From NCBI GenBank assembly GCA_030248135.1, contig JASANC010002909.1, positions 1-31,371 on the forward strand: a stretch of 31,371 nucleotides of DNA, given 5' to 3'. This document shows, one piece after another, positions 1 through 11,260 of the stretch. The notes beneath the pieces were generated by a model that saw only the letters and a program-made list of their open reading frames with translations, searched no databases and was not told the origin of the DNA. The DNA comes from Theristus sp. LFF4_11. Taxonomy: Eukaryota; Nematoda; Chromadorea; Monhysterida; Xyalidae. Within the stretch, counting starts at the first letter, position 1. Every line of letters starts with the position of its first letter. Both the position numbers and the translations under genes were made by a program.

Positions 1-108
1 GTGGAATCGCGAAACAGTGTCACTCAAAATCTTCGTCCAGCGTTTCGGTTTTCCTTGTGTATGGGTAAATACTACCCGTGTACCCCCTCCCCCTCCTTTA
101 CGTCGGAG

Positions 109-529
109 TAGGATTGTTAAAAAAACAAAAATCGTCATTTTTGTTTTTTTAATTAAAGAAAATTCAAAAATCAAAGTTGTGCTTAATCAACCAGGGAGTT
201 CGAAGAACCACATTTTATGTGCAAGCGCCTCCCGAATAACTCCCGTATGGCGGAACTTTGCAGATTTTGTTTTGGTGACCTCAATTGAACTTTGAATTTT
301 GGAACCCTTTTTACCCCTTTTCCAAACGGTTACCATGACTCTTTTTTTTTTGTGTTTTGACCTCCAAAACGTCACCAATTGTCCCCATCTAAGCTAATGC
401 TAAAGAGAAGACATACATACCGCCTTGAAATTCGATCAATTTTTCTGATGATGTCGCGACGACACGACACGAAGCAGCAACCAGACCAGACAACGTAGCG
501 CTTGCAAACGGAGCAGCTCGGAGGATAGG
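109..529. mobile_element. H1 fragment at the window start
   Basis: It starts with TAGGATTGTTAAA at 109 and follows the H1 right-arm copy through the AAGCGCCTCCCG, CTCCCGTATGGCGG and CGACGACACGACACG landmarks until about 529, where the similarity ends. No second terminus is seen. Confidence 0.7.
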
Positions 530-599
530 ATTAAGGGGGCTGGAGCTTCTTTTTCAAAACGCACGCGCACCTCGCATCCGCATGCTCATGCTCATGATC

Positions 600-1040
600 C
601 ACTAGCGCGCCTGCACCAGTACCGAAGACGAGGGGGGGTGGGGGGGTACACCCCCCCCAGAGCACCCGAGACCTCCGCGTGGGGGGGGGGGGGGGGGGGG
701 GGGGTCACGCGACACCCACCCCCCAAAACCTGACACTGGACCATCCACACCCCCCCTCGAAATTTGCTAGACACCCCCCCACCCCCCCCCCAAGATGGAC
801 CTAAGTAACAGTGACCAGTACCGTGGGCGAGGGGGGGTGGGGGGGGTACACCCCCCCAGAGCACCAGAGACCGTCGGGTGGGGGGGGGGTGGGGGGCACC
901 GTGCCACCCCCCCCCCCCCTAAAACCGGGCACCCCCCCCATCGGACCCCCCCCCCCTCGAAAATTTGGCCGACACCCCCCCACACCCCCCATGAAATTTT
1001 GTCTGGCGGAGACCCCCCCCAAATTTTCCGTACACACTAA
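600..1040. repeat. G/C-tract minisatellite, unit about 201 bp
   Basis: ACCAGTACCG begins two units at about 615 and 817. Both contain long runs of G, then of C, and CCTCGAAA-type joints. Frames that look open here are just Gly/Pro runs. Strong potential for G-quadruplex or assembly error. Confidence 0.75.
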
Positions 1041-2104
1041 ATTTTTTTTTCGAAAATCATGATTTTTTGTCTATAAAGTCCATAATATAAGCTGAATATA
1101 TGATAACTTGACCATCTTCATTGTAATTTCAACGATTTTGCGGTTGGCCTACATAGGGAAAGAAATATTTTGTACTAAACAGCAAAAAGAAAACCAAAGC
1201 GGGAATTATAAGCAATCACGCTTTACAAATAGAAATATATGTTTTAGAAAGGTGTGCCAGCCAACTCATTTAGTTTTCTTTCGTTTAGTTTTCAAACAAA
1301 GACAAGACAATGCAATTCCATGTTGCAACTTCTTCAATTAAGGCACGTGGTGAAGAAGCCGAAAATAAAGCGGCGCTATTCTTGTGCTTTGGCCATTGTC
1401 CGCGATCCCAATGGCGTGACTGTGAGGCTGTCCTGATTGGTTGACCCAGAAAAACAAACAAGTGACACGGTGATTGGTTGCAGGTTTCAAGAGACCACGA
1501 AGACCATGAACAGAAAGCTTAAATGATAGGCGGTTGGCTGATCGTGCCCTGATTGGGTAGCCCAGAAAACAAGAAAACGAGAATCTGGCACACTGGGTGG
1601 CTCAGGAAAACAACTTACAAAAAAAACGAATCTATCACGCTGATAGGTGGTTGGTTGCACCTGGCTGCCACGATGAAAAAATTTTGGACGCACATTTCGA
1701 TCGGTTGTTCAAAACTTCGTGCTTGCACTATGGAAGATAGAACAGACAGACAAAGCTCAAATCAGAGCCTTTGGAACAATAAAAAACTGGTTATTTGAAG
1801 AAGAAACTAATAATCATGCGGATGCGCGAGCGAGCGCCAGCGAGCGGAGAGCGCATCACGCATAATATGAGCCGTTATCCCCTCGCGCGCTTTTTTCAAA
1901 TTTGCTCGCTGCGTCCAGCGAGCACAGTATAAGCCACAAACTTGGTTCCGTGCACACGAAACGAACACCCAAAGTTGTGCTTGGAGCCGCGAAAAAATTT
2001 TCATCGGACGATTTTTCATACGCTCTAGACACGAAAAACCTATTCTGAAAATCGTGTTACTTCTTTCCCTTTGTATTTTTTTTTCTGGTATGTAATCAAC
2101 ATGT
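1041..2104. other. No gene recognised
   Basis: AT-rich DNA. From 1430 to 1670 a loose repeat of GATTGGTTGACCCAGAAAA-like text recurs three times with poor spacing. Near 1820-1930 there is a GCGAGCGAGCG-rich patch. No exon, RNA gene or transposon end could be supported. Confidence 0.5.
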
Positions 2105-2450
2105 GTGCGCCCTTTCAATTTTTACCTGCGACACTTTCACAGTCGAACAAAAATGTTTCCTGGGGTAATTCAATCCGGAGATTTTGAAAATTGGGTTAAT
2201 TTTTTACCCAGACCCTGTTTTTGGGTAAAAATTGGGCATTTTTAAAAGTTCGGAGGGTTTTCACCTGGTTTTAAGTGTTCGCCCTTTCAATTTTTAGCTG
2301 GGACACTTTCACAGTTGAACAAAAATGTTTCCTAGGGTAATTTCATCCGTATTTTCTGAAAATTTAGTTTATTTTTTTGCCCGGGCATTTTTTTTGAGTC
2401 AAAACTGTGCATTTTTGAAAGTTCGTAGCATTTTGACTGAGTATCAGTTT
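2105..2450. repeat. Two diverged copies of a 172-bp repeat
   Basis: GCCCTTTCAATTTTTA occurs near 2108 and 2280, each followed by GACACTTTCACAG and AACAAAAATGTTTCCT. It precedes the satellite and shares GTTTTCC-type text with it. Confidence 0.7.
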
Positions 2451-2479
2451 TTCACTCTTACAAATTTTGTCTGAGCTAC

Positions 2480-3940
2480 GAAAAATAATAGGAAAAAAGT
2501 CTAGTCCGTAGTAATTCAATGCGCTGATCACGGATTTTGGGTTAGTTTTTTTACGTGAGCAACTCTAGATGCTGAATCGTGACGATTTCCGGCGAATCGG
2601 CCGTGGAAATCGGCGAAATCGGTCCAGAAATGAAAAACAAGAAAACTATGTTTTCCAGTGTAATTCAATGCGCTGATCACGGATTTTGGGTTAGTTTTTT
2701 TTTTGTGAGCAACTCTAGATACCGAATCGTGACGATTTCGGGCGAATCGGCCGTCGAAATTGGCGAAATCGGTCCAGAAACGAAAAACAAGAAAAGGGTG
2801 TTTTCCAGGGTAATTCAATGCGCTGATTACGAATTTTGGGTTAGTTTTTTATCCAAGCAACTCTAGATGCTGAATCGTGACGATGTCGGGCGAATCGGCC
2901 GTGGAAATCGGCGAAATCGGTCCAGAAACGAAAAACAGGGAAAAAATGTTTTCCAGGGTAATTCAATGCGCTGATCACGTTTATTGGGTTAGTTTTCTTA
3001 CGTGAGCAACTCTAGATGCTGAATCGTGACGATTTCGGGCGAATCGGCCGTGGAAATTGGCAAAATCGGTCCAGAAACGAAAAACAAGAAAAGGGTGTTT
3101 TCCATGGTAATTCAATGCGCTGATCACGGATTTTTGATTAGTTTTCTTATGTGAGCAACTCTAGATACTGAATCGTGACGATTTCGGGCGAATCGGTCGT
3201 GGAAATTGGCGAAATCAGTCCGGATACGAAAAACGAGAAAAAGATGTTTTCCAGGGTAATTCAATTCGGTGATCACGGATTTTGGTTACCGTAAAGTCTT
3301 GCATATAAGGTCTCCTTATAAAAACTTGAAAATCAAAAAATTCTGAAAAAAGTGGAATTTTGGGGGGAAAATTTTTGAGGGGGGGGGGGGTTTTAAAAAC
3401 CGAATATTGGGTTGGGGGTTTTAAAGGGGGGGGAGTTTTTTGAACTTAAAAATTTTTTGTTTTTTTTGGTGTCGGCGGTGGGCCGCGGGGGGGGGGGGGG
3501 GGGGGGGGGGTGGGGGGGGGAACTTTATTAGTTTTCTTACGTGAGCTACTCTAGATACCGAATCGTGACGATTTCGGGCGAATCGGCCGTGGAAATTGGC
3601 GAAATCGGTCCAGAAATGAAAAACAAAAAAACTTTTTTTCCATGGTAATTAAATACATTGATCACGGATTTTGTGTTAGTTTTTTCATGTGAGCAACTCT
3701 ACATACCGAATCGTGACGATTTCGGGCAAATCGGCCGTGGAATTTAGTGAAACCGGTCCAGAAATGAAAAACAAGAAATCGGTGTTTTCCATGGTAATTC
3801 ATTGCGCCGATCACGGCTTTTGGGTCAGTTTTCTTATGTGAGCAATTCTAGGTACTGAATCGTGACGATTTTGGGCGAATCGGCCGTAAAAATAGCATAG
3901 ACGAAATTGGCCTAAAAACGAAAAATGAAAAACCTGAGTT
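2480..3940. repeat. Satellite array, unit about 149 bp
   Basis: The landmark ATTCAATGCGCTGATCACGG recurs at 2514, 2663, 2813, 2961, 3110 and 3259 (steps of 148-150) and, in weaker form, at about 3647 and 3797. Each unit also carries GTGAGCAACTCTAGAT and GAATCGTGACGATTTCGGGC. A non-satellite stretch rich in G tracts (about 3290-3528) interrupts it. Open frames over 90 codons here are by-products of the repeat. Confidence 0.9.
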
Positions 3941-4018
3941 GTCCGGGGTTTAGAAGAATGTGTGACCAACGTATTGTGATTTTGGTCCGACCTTTGAGGC
4001 TTATATAAAAGTCAGAAT

Positions 4019-5063
4019 ATTATCTAAAAATGCGGGAGACGCATATAAAAGGAGGAATATGGCCTTGTGTAAGCAGTGAAAGACTTGGCTCGACAACGCT
4101 TTTCAAGTCTCTGATGTGGTACACACGGATACAAGTACATAAGAGTCATATTTTTGCGCCGTTTATTTTTTTATTTCGGTTGCAAGTGGCAACCCTCGTA
4201 CATTGTAGACAAATGAAACTTTCACATTTGCTTTTTTCTAGCATTTAGCGATCTCTAAAACCACTAAAATAACGATCAGACTTTAGATCGCTGACACTGG
4301 TTTGCACAAAGTGTATCACAGAGGCATTGGGAACGCAAGGTCTCCTTCTGTGGCAAAGGCAAAGACTCACCGGTTTATCCTGTCACAAGAGTTTGGTAAA
4401 AAGGGTGAAAATCAACGGAAGACAACACTTTTTGCACTGGTGCTGCTGTATGCACAGCGGTGCGTACGTCAGCAACAACGATAAAGCTACATGCAGCAAT
4501 GTTTTGCAATCTCTGATGTTTCTGTTTTTTGCACAGAATTTACAGTATAGCCGATTAAACATGGCAGTTTTTTTCAGGGTGCAAGGAGCGCGCGAATTTT
4601 GAATGAAACAAAAAAGAAGTTCAGAAACCAAATTGTATGCCAAATTTGACGCGTTTTTTTAAACTAATGGATTATCCGTATTATTCTGTTCATTCTTTTT
4701 CCCTTGCACACATGATTGGAAATTATGTTGGCATTTTTGAAAAAGACAACTCCTAGTCAGCGACTAATCCCGCCTTGATGGACTGCCTCATTTATTCGGC
4801 CATGCTGTACAGAATTTCGCACATGATGTGATTTTAGACTAAACTGAAGAGGACAATTGAAAAATATCTAGATAACTTCAAATTTTTTACGCTTTTCAGC
4901 AAGCTTTTAAACAACAAACGCGGCGCAAAAATATGACTCTTATGTACTTGTATCCGTGTGTACCACATCAGAGACTTGAAAAGCGTTGTCGAGCCAAGTC
5001 TTTCACTGCTTACACAAGGCCATATTCCTCCTTTTATATGCGTCTCCCGCATTTTTAGATAAT
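4019..5063. mobile_element. Element with perfect 143-bp inverted ends
   Basis: Bases 4019-4161 and 4921-5063 are exact reverse complements by eye, starting ATTATCTAAAAATGCGGGAG. The 759-bp centre has no recognised coding text but includes one arm of another repeat (4550-4815). No clear target duplication flanks it, so the superfamily is open. Confidence 0.6.
4550..4815. repeat. Dispersed ~265-bp repeat, forward copy
   Basis: It runs from AAACATGGCAG and CAGGGTGCAAGGAGCGCGCG through AATTTGACGCG to the ATTTATTCGGCCAT landmark. It pairs with the reversed copy at 5762-6028. Confidence 0.65.
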
Positions 5064-5322
5064 GTAACGATGAATGAAATTGGTTCATCGTTCTGGTTTG
5101 CTTTTTGATCCATTTTCCGCATCGACAAGCTCTACAGATAGGTTCCCGACACTTTTCCACAGATGGGTATAATAGATGCTGTGCGTGTGCAGCCGCTGCA
5201 CCCGTACCAGTGGAATGGATTTTTGATGAAGATGCATGTGCATTTCTTTCATAATGTAGCACTCCTCGATTTTGCAGCAAAATTTAGCGTTTTTCCTTCA
5301 AAATTTAAGCGAAAAATTATCA

Positions 5323-5535
5323 TGGGGGGGGGGTGGGGAGGGTGGACCCCCACCAGAAAATTTTCTACAATAGTGCACCCCCCATGGCCCACGCCTGGGG
5401 GGGGTGTCACTGTACCATGACTGACACCCCCCCCCCCACTGAAAAATTTTCGGCACCCCCCCCCCCCCACGTGACGACACCCCCCCCTCGAAAATTTGCT
5501 TTCGCCTTCGGTACTGGCCTGCACACGCTCCGGCC
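5323..5535. repeat. Inverted relative of the G/C-tract minisatellite
   Basis: It contains G runs, C runs and CTTCGGTACTGGCCTGC, the complement of the unit start at 605-625. A short further copy of the same start lies in each palindrome arm (about 18865 and 22550). Confidence 0.6.
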
Positions 5536-5761
5536 TCAACAAAAACTTGTTCAAAACGCAATTGTTCTGAGATCTTCCTTTTTGAAAAGGCTTGGCTTAG
5601 GTTAGGATCAGGTTTGACTTAAAATTAGGCTTTAGGATTAGGATTTGAAACCCAACCAGAAGCGGATTTTAGAAAAGAAGGGCAGCGGGCCAGGGGGTTT
5701 GAAATTTTTTTTGTTTAAAATTGAATTTTTTTTAAAAAATAAAAAAATGAAAAATTTTTCA

Positions 5762-6028
5762 CCTACAGTATGGCCGAATAAATAAGGCAGCCCGTCAAGG
5801 CGAGATCCGTCGCAGACTAGGAGTTGTCTTTTTCAAAAATGCCAACATAACTTCTAATCATGTGTTCAAGGGAGCAAGAATGAACATAATAACACGAAGA
5901 ATCCATTGGTATAAAAAAACACGTCAAATTTGGCACACATGTTGGTTTCTGAACGTCTATTTTCTTTCATTCAAATTTCGCGCGCTCCTTGCACCCTGAA
6001 AAAAGCTGCCATGTTTACTCGGTCATTC
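5762..6028. repeat. Dispersed ~265-bp repeat, reversed copy
   Basis: Reverse complement of 4550-4815 with modest divergence. Diverged partial relatives, recognised by CCAAATTTGACGTG and by CGAGTAAACACGGCAGC, lie beside cbdA exon 3 in both arms (about 17120-17330 and 24270-24480). Confidence 0.65.
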
Positions 6029-6170
6029 CGTACTTTGCGCTGAAAATTCGATTTATGCAATAATTTTTTGAAAGTTCAAACCGTGCTTAGGTACATGTCA
6101 TTATTTCGAAATTAATTCGAAACAAGAGAAACAGTGGAATCGGTTCACTGAGGTTGTCTGTCCTTCAGTC

Positions 6171-6867
6171 GGCATGCGGTCGATCCGGTACCGGTCGATC
6201 CGGTACCGGTCGATCCGGTACCAGGTCGATCCGGTACTCGGTCGATCCGGTACCAATTGAAATTTTCAACTGTTTTAGCATTCAATTCAATTTGTTTCTG
6301 ATTTGTTTTCCATTTTTCTTCGTTTCTCTCATTTTATCTGATGACTGAAACATTTTACCGCAGGTTTTTTCGCGGGAAATATGAAAATAAAAACAACAGA
6401 CATTTTTCCTCAACTCCAAAAGAGAACCGAATCAGTCTTCATATTTTTATTTTGTTCTCCTTTTCTTGCTTGCTGAGCTGATAATTTTGCAAATTTTCAC
6501 CGTCTTGGAGCTTTATTCTTCTGGAAAATAGTTCAGAAAAAAACATATGGTACACTTGTGTTGCTTTTTTTCAGAATCAGATTACGATTCCCAAAACCAA
6601 CCAAGTGTCGCAAGTCGTCGTCGTCTCATATCGTATCATCAACAATCGTATATCAACAATCAACCAAAGAAAAATCGAAAACATAACGAATTGAACGCTA
6701 AAAACCCGTAAAACAGCTGAAAATTTCAATTGGTACCGGTACCGGATCGACCGAGTACCGGATCGACCTGGTACCAGATCGACCGCCCTAGAAAATTGCC
6801 AGGTACCGGATCGACCGGTACCGGATCGACCGTACCGGATCGACCGGTACCGGATCGACCTACAGCC
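6171..6867. mobile_element. M1: Mutator-like miniature element with arrayed ends
   Basis: The exact 9-bp repeat CCTTCAGTC flanks 697 bp (6162-6170 and 6868-6876). The ends begin GGCATGC and GGCTGTA, followed by arrays of GGTCGATCCGGTACC units, five on the left and about seven on the right in reverse. The inverted similarity continues inward (AATTGAAATTTTCA) for roughly 100 bases with gaps. No transposase is seen. It lies about 420 bases beyond the 3' end of cbdB. Confidence 0.75.
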
Positions 6868-7288
6868 CCTTCAGTCTGCTCGTTCCAGTGATTGTTCAGA
6901 GAAACTTGTGAAAGAACAAAATTGGATGATGTTGCACGACGCGCGTCACATGCGCGACATCAAAGATGTCAATTGTCTCCTACGCTGTTGCTCACAGCTG
7001 TGACCCTGTTAGCTGAAATTACAACACAACAAATGGCAACTACAATATATTTCTTTCACGGCTGTCAGTTTCAGCTCAAGAGGTTGCTTCAGTTCCGAAC
7101 ACCAGCCGTTTACTATTTTTGATCACCCTTTACAACTCAGTTTCGTTTGTTAGCTTTGCTTCGTGCACCGCTTCCAAATGTAATAAATCAAAGAAAGTAT
7201 GTTCAGAAAAAACTTCAACACTTTTCAAGTTCTTTTCAAAACAGAAATCAAAACAACAATAACGTGTCACACAAAACAACAAAACAGT

Positions 7289-10200
7289 TCACTGGAAAGG
7301 TGATGTCGCAGAGCAATACGGCGTCATGTGACGCCACGGGCCGTTGCAAATCGCGTTAAGCGCCGACAATAAACGATATTGATTGAACTGCCGAAGCCAG
7401 TCTTGTTGCTGTTCTTGGAAATAACGAGGCCATTGAAGAGGCGAGTGGCTTGTTCGGACAGCAAATTCAAACGGACGCTGGTTGGACTGAACTGGTAATC
7501 GCAAAGATTGTCTCGAGCGTAACAATGGCGTTGCCACAATGGCACGACGACGACGTGAGACGGGCGCCCGTGTCGGGGTGTTGAAAGTGGCAGTGGTGGT
7601 ACATTGCCGCATCAAAGCACGCGCAACGCACACACCCGCTGCCTCGTTGAACAGCTGACCACGTGGACAGCTCTGTGCAAATTGTGCTTAGAATGCTCGT
7701 TGGTGGTGTGGTGCACCCTGCTCGTTCAAGTTCCTGGCTGGATTTGTCAATTTTTTTTCTGATTTGAAATGTTCTGCTCTGCAGCGAACGTCAGCAAAGT
7801 GCACAACACCGATGTTTCCATAAAAACTGCAATTTTGCAGCTAAAAAAGCACCGAGCACGAAGCAACGACCTTTGGTGCTGCGACGACTGCGCCAAGTGC
7901 ACATTCGTAGTACAACGGAGTGCACGGGTGCATCGGCGATGCAAACCGAGCGAACGGTGGCGCTCCGGCACACGAGATCATCAGTGCAAATGGAGTTGGT
8001 ACTGCTGCAGAACAAAGCATACATAGAAAGAGTGGAGCTTGGACAAGACGCAGAGACGGAAGCGTTATTGTGGCGTTATTCGAACTATCTGACCGGAATG
8101 ACTTTACTTGTTTTAAAAACGCCCGTATGCTACGCACAGAAACAGAATTTCAGCTTCATTCATCCCTTCCTTCATATATTGTTTCACGTGGAGGGTCTGC
8201 CAAACCAAAAGGTCGCATAAGTTTAGGGCGTTTGAACTTCTTTAAACATTTCTGGATTTTTCAATTTTTTGTCCTAACCCAATGATCGCCGACCACAATC
8301 CTGTCACAATCTGCAGTTTGGGCTCATCGTAAAGTGAACAACGAAAGCGTAACAAAACGTGAAAACAATTTTGCTATGTGGCTGTCAGGCTGTCCAACTA
8401 TCCAACCTAAACTATCGACATGTCACAATCTCACCCCGTTGTCTCAGAAACTTTATTCCGTGTGTGTGCGTGTTGCAGAACAAAGATAACAAAGAGAAAG
8501 AAACAAGACAAAACTGAAGACTCAAATGGTACCTGCATGCACGACGGTTTGTTGTCGCGCTAGTGGGCGATTCGAATGAAACCTATTGTTGAAACCATCA
8601 ACTTGGGATTGCCGTCTATGTCTGCTCCGTTGACTTCTTTGATTGAAACGAGAAGAAAAAACATCATGCAACAAGGACGGCGCTGAAGTGCTCCGTCGAA
8701 AGGTCAACACAGAAAGAAATTGAGAACGCGATGGAGTCGTTGACGAGACGACCGCAGACGATGACGATGAAGACGGCTGCACGAAAGTTTGCTTTTATTT
8801 CAATAAATAACATACACGCCTCACACCAAGTGACTGACAAAAGCTTTACTCAAAATCATAGCCATGTCGTGCCGAACACTCACAAATAAACGCACTATCA
8901 GAACATACGCAGCTCTCACAAGCGTGCGCAACATCGCAAGTATGCCTGTGTGTTTGTCGAATGAAGTTTTGTTCAAAAAAGAAAAGTCCAAAAAGGAAAC
9001 ATGGACTTTCGCAGACGGATTGCAGAAACTATTGGAAACGCTAAGGTTCCAGATTGCATTGCCCTGAAAATGAAACCCAGAGAGCAAGGCGGACTTGATG
9101 GTGCACTCGACCTGTGCTGGTGTTGTTGTGGCGTCTGTTTGATTTGTGACATGAAATGTGTCGGTTGCAACATTTGGCGCACGCGTCGTCGCCGCCACCT
9201 GGCACCCGTTGACTAGCTGCATTGGTCGACATTGTCGGTGGACGTCGTCAAAGTAAAGATCGTTTGCGAGCAATGTGCCCGTTGTCTCGTCCCGGTCGCA
9301 ACGCGCCACCCGCGCATCAGCAGTCTGAATACAGCACGTTTATGCCTTATGGTTGTTGTTGATTGTCGCCACTGCGCAACGGCGCATCACCAATTTGGCG
9401 TCCGCCAGGCTGCACGTGAGCGGCGTGTTTGCAGAATGAGACAACGCTCGCTCGCTCACACTGGTGCATTGGAAGAAGACTATGAGCTGTTTTGTGTTGT
9501 CTGAGTCATTCAGAGCTTGCCGACCGCAGGCTGCTGCACGTGGCGTCTCGATCGTTGATGATGCGTCTGCTCAGCCAGCACCGCGGTGGCAGCGCCCTCG
9601 TTCGCATCACCGGCCACAGGCAGCCCGTCGATCACCGAGCCACCGGTTGCATGACCGCCAAGCGCAATCGCTGCTCCATCTGCAGTTTCGTTGTGACTGT
9701 GATCTGACAGAGCGCAACAAAGTGTACAGCACACCACACACAGAGATGTTTGCACTGCACACACAACGTGACGGCATTGTTGGTCTTTTCCATGAGCAGC
9801 TTTTGCTTTTGCACATAGGCAGCTTTTGCACATAGGCAGCTTTATTCACCTCCACCAGCGATCGACCCAGGCGCGCTGCCGCCAAGCGCAACTGCTGCTG
9901 CACCGGCACCGGAATTTTGCGCGTGTCTCGCTGGAAAAAAGCAGAAAAGTGCAACAATGAAAGCACCTCGCTGTTCGACGCTGGAAATTTCCATACTAAC
10001 AAAAACTAATGCAACCTCGAGCCATTCGTTGTTGGTTCATGATCGCACGCAACGCCGCAATGGACGACGGATGAAGAAAGCCGCCGAATGCAGCTGGGTC
10101 ACTATTGAGCGACGTATGATTATTGGAGCTTGCAACGCCAGCTAAATTCAGTGGCGCCGAATGAGTGCTGAGTGAAGAAGCACTCGAAGAACCAGTCACA

Positions 10201-11260
10201 ACGATGTTTGGCACTGTCATTGTTGTTGCTGCAATTGGCTGCGTTGTTGTTACCTAAAACATAAACTTCTGTGAAAACTCAGCAGTTTAGCCAACACGGC
10301 GTGTGTTCCAGTCTAGTCACTCACAACAAAAAACACTTTTCATCTTTTCATTGCAGCAACCCTGAATTGAAACGGCAAGTGAAAAAAGCACCTTGATTTG
10401 CAATTATAACCTATTTTTCAAACGTGTCCCACTGAAATGACGTCATGTGCCACAAAACACGCGCTTGTCGTTCACAGGAAACTAGACTTTCCGTTTAGCC
10501 GATTTCTTCCCGTGCACAAATGGTGAATGTCGAATCAGTCACACCAAACTGTTATTTTATTGCCTGTATTTTGACAAATGGGCATTTTTAAAGCAAATGA
10601 CGTCATTTTAGTTCGGACACGTTTGAATAAATCCACATTAATACAAACAGATGAAACAGTTCACACGTGGTCACAACGTGGTGTAGCACCGGTGATTTAC
10701 ACACGCACGCTGTGAAAAGGCAAGGGGCCAAGCGCCGAAACAAATGCGCGTGCCAGTGTGTTTGCCAACTCACAATCACTGCAACATCACAAAAGCACAC
10801 GTTTTATGAGCGCAACATCGCACTAACTTCCGACACAACACTCTGCACAGTGTCGCTGGTGGTTTGCTGGTGCGTCGCCGTGTCGCAGACGTAATAGAAC
10901 ACAGTGCACGTCGTGCGAGCAACAGCAACTGCAACCGAGTGGTTGCCGGGCGGACGATTCCGGCAGAAGTCAACAGCGTGCGTTGCAAGCGCCTGCAAGT
11001 CACTCTGATCTTTCTTTTGGTCCCGAGACTCAACTCAACTCAACTGGGAACCTTTCGAACCAGATTTCTTTACTTGAGCCCAACAGAGCAATTATTGGGA
11101 TAAAAAATTGTGAACGTGCCCTGTCAAACGAAACTTAGAACAGAACCAAAACATTCTCATATCCTACCCAAGGGACAGCATGACAACGATGGGTGACGAT
11201 TAACAGCAATACAGAAAAAGCCAATGTTGCACGGAGTTTGTAATTTCGCAACTCCTCCAT
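7289..11260 (-). CDS. cbdB, left-arm copy: complete secreted protein with two CBM14 domains (9 exons)
   Basis: Proposed exons, in transcript order: 11168-11260, 10828-11004, 10016-10238, 9850-9930, about 9540-9679, 9112-9324, 8533-8776, 7871-8004, 7289-7672; 1689 nt, 562 residues. Exon 1 is a signal peptide (core LAVSVLLLIV, end CHA). Exon 2 has C1-x18-C2-x6-C3 with TVFYYV. Exon 3 is Ser/Ala-rich; exons 4 and 5 are Gly/Ala-rich (AVALGGSAPG, IALGGHATGGS). Exon 6 has C4-x22-C5-x8-C6 (LYFDDVHRQC). Exon 7 begins with six Ser. Exons 8 and 9 form C-x15-C-x6-C-x11-C-x12-C-x8-C, followed by a Gln/Arg-rich tail. Phases are consistent at every junction; the 3' end of exon 5 is uncertain (a 9525 donor is possible, or the open frame runs to a stop at 9510). 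It is a tandem paralogue of cbdA, 0.68 kb downstream of it. Confidence 0.7.
10418..10626. mobile_element. Small inverted-repeat element in cbdB intron 2, left arm
   Basis: The ends TCAAACGTGTCC and GGACACGTTTGA each lead into ATGACGTCAT, giving two perfect CRE/ATF-like palindromes 160 bases apart. It is about 209 bp long with no obvious target duplication. Confidence 0.5.

Noticed and set aside
592..1062. Several overlapping open frames of 70-90 codons on both strands
   Set aside because: They are Gly/Pro runs translated from G and C tracts, with no other sequence character.
2528..2866. Open frames of about 95 codons on both strands
   Set aside because: They follow the 149-bp satellite and repeat with it; not genes.
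4834..5280. 148-codon open frame on the minus strand with a Cys-rich stretch
   Set aside because: A large part is one end of the 4019-5063 inverted-repeat element and no family is recognisable; splice sites or a start cannot be supported.
9607..10002. 131-codon open frame on the minus strand
   Set aside because: It crosses the proposed introns around cbdB exons 4 and 5 in another frame and lacks the Gly-rich text shared with cbdA.
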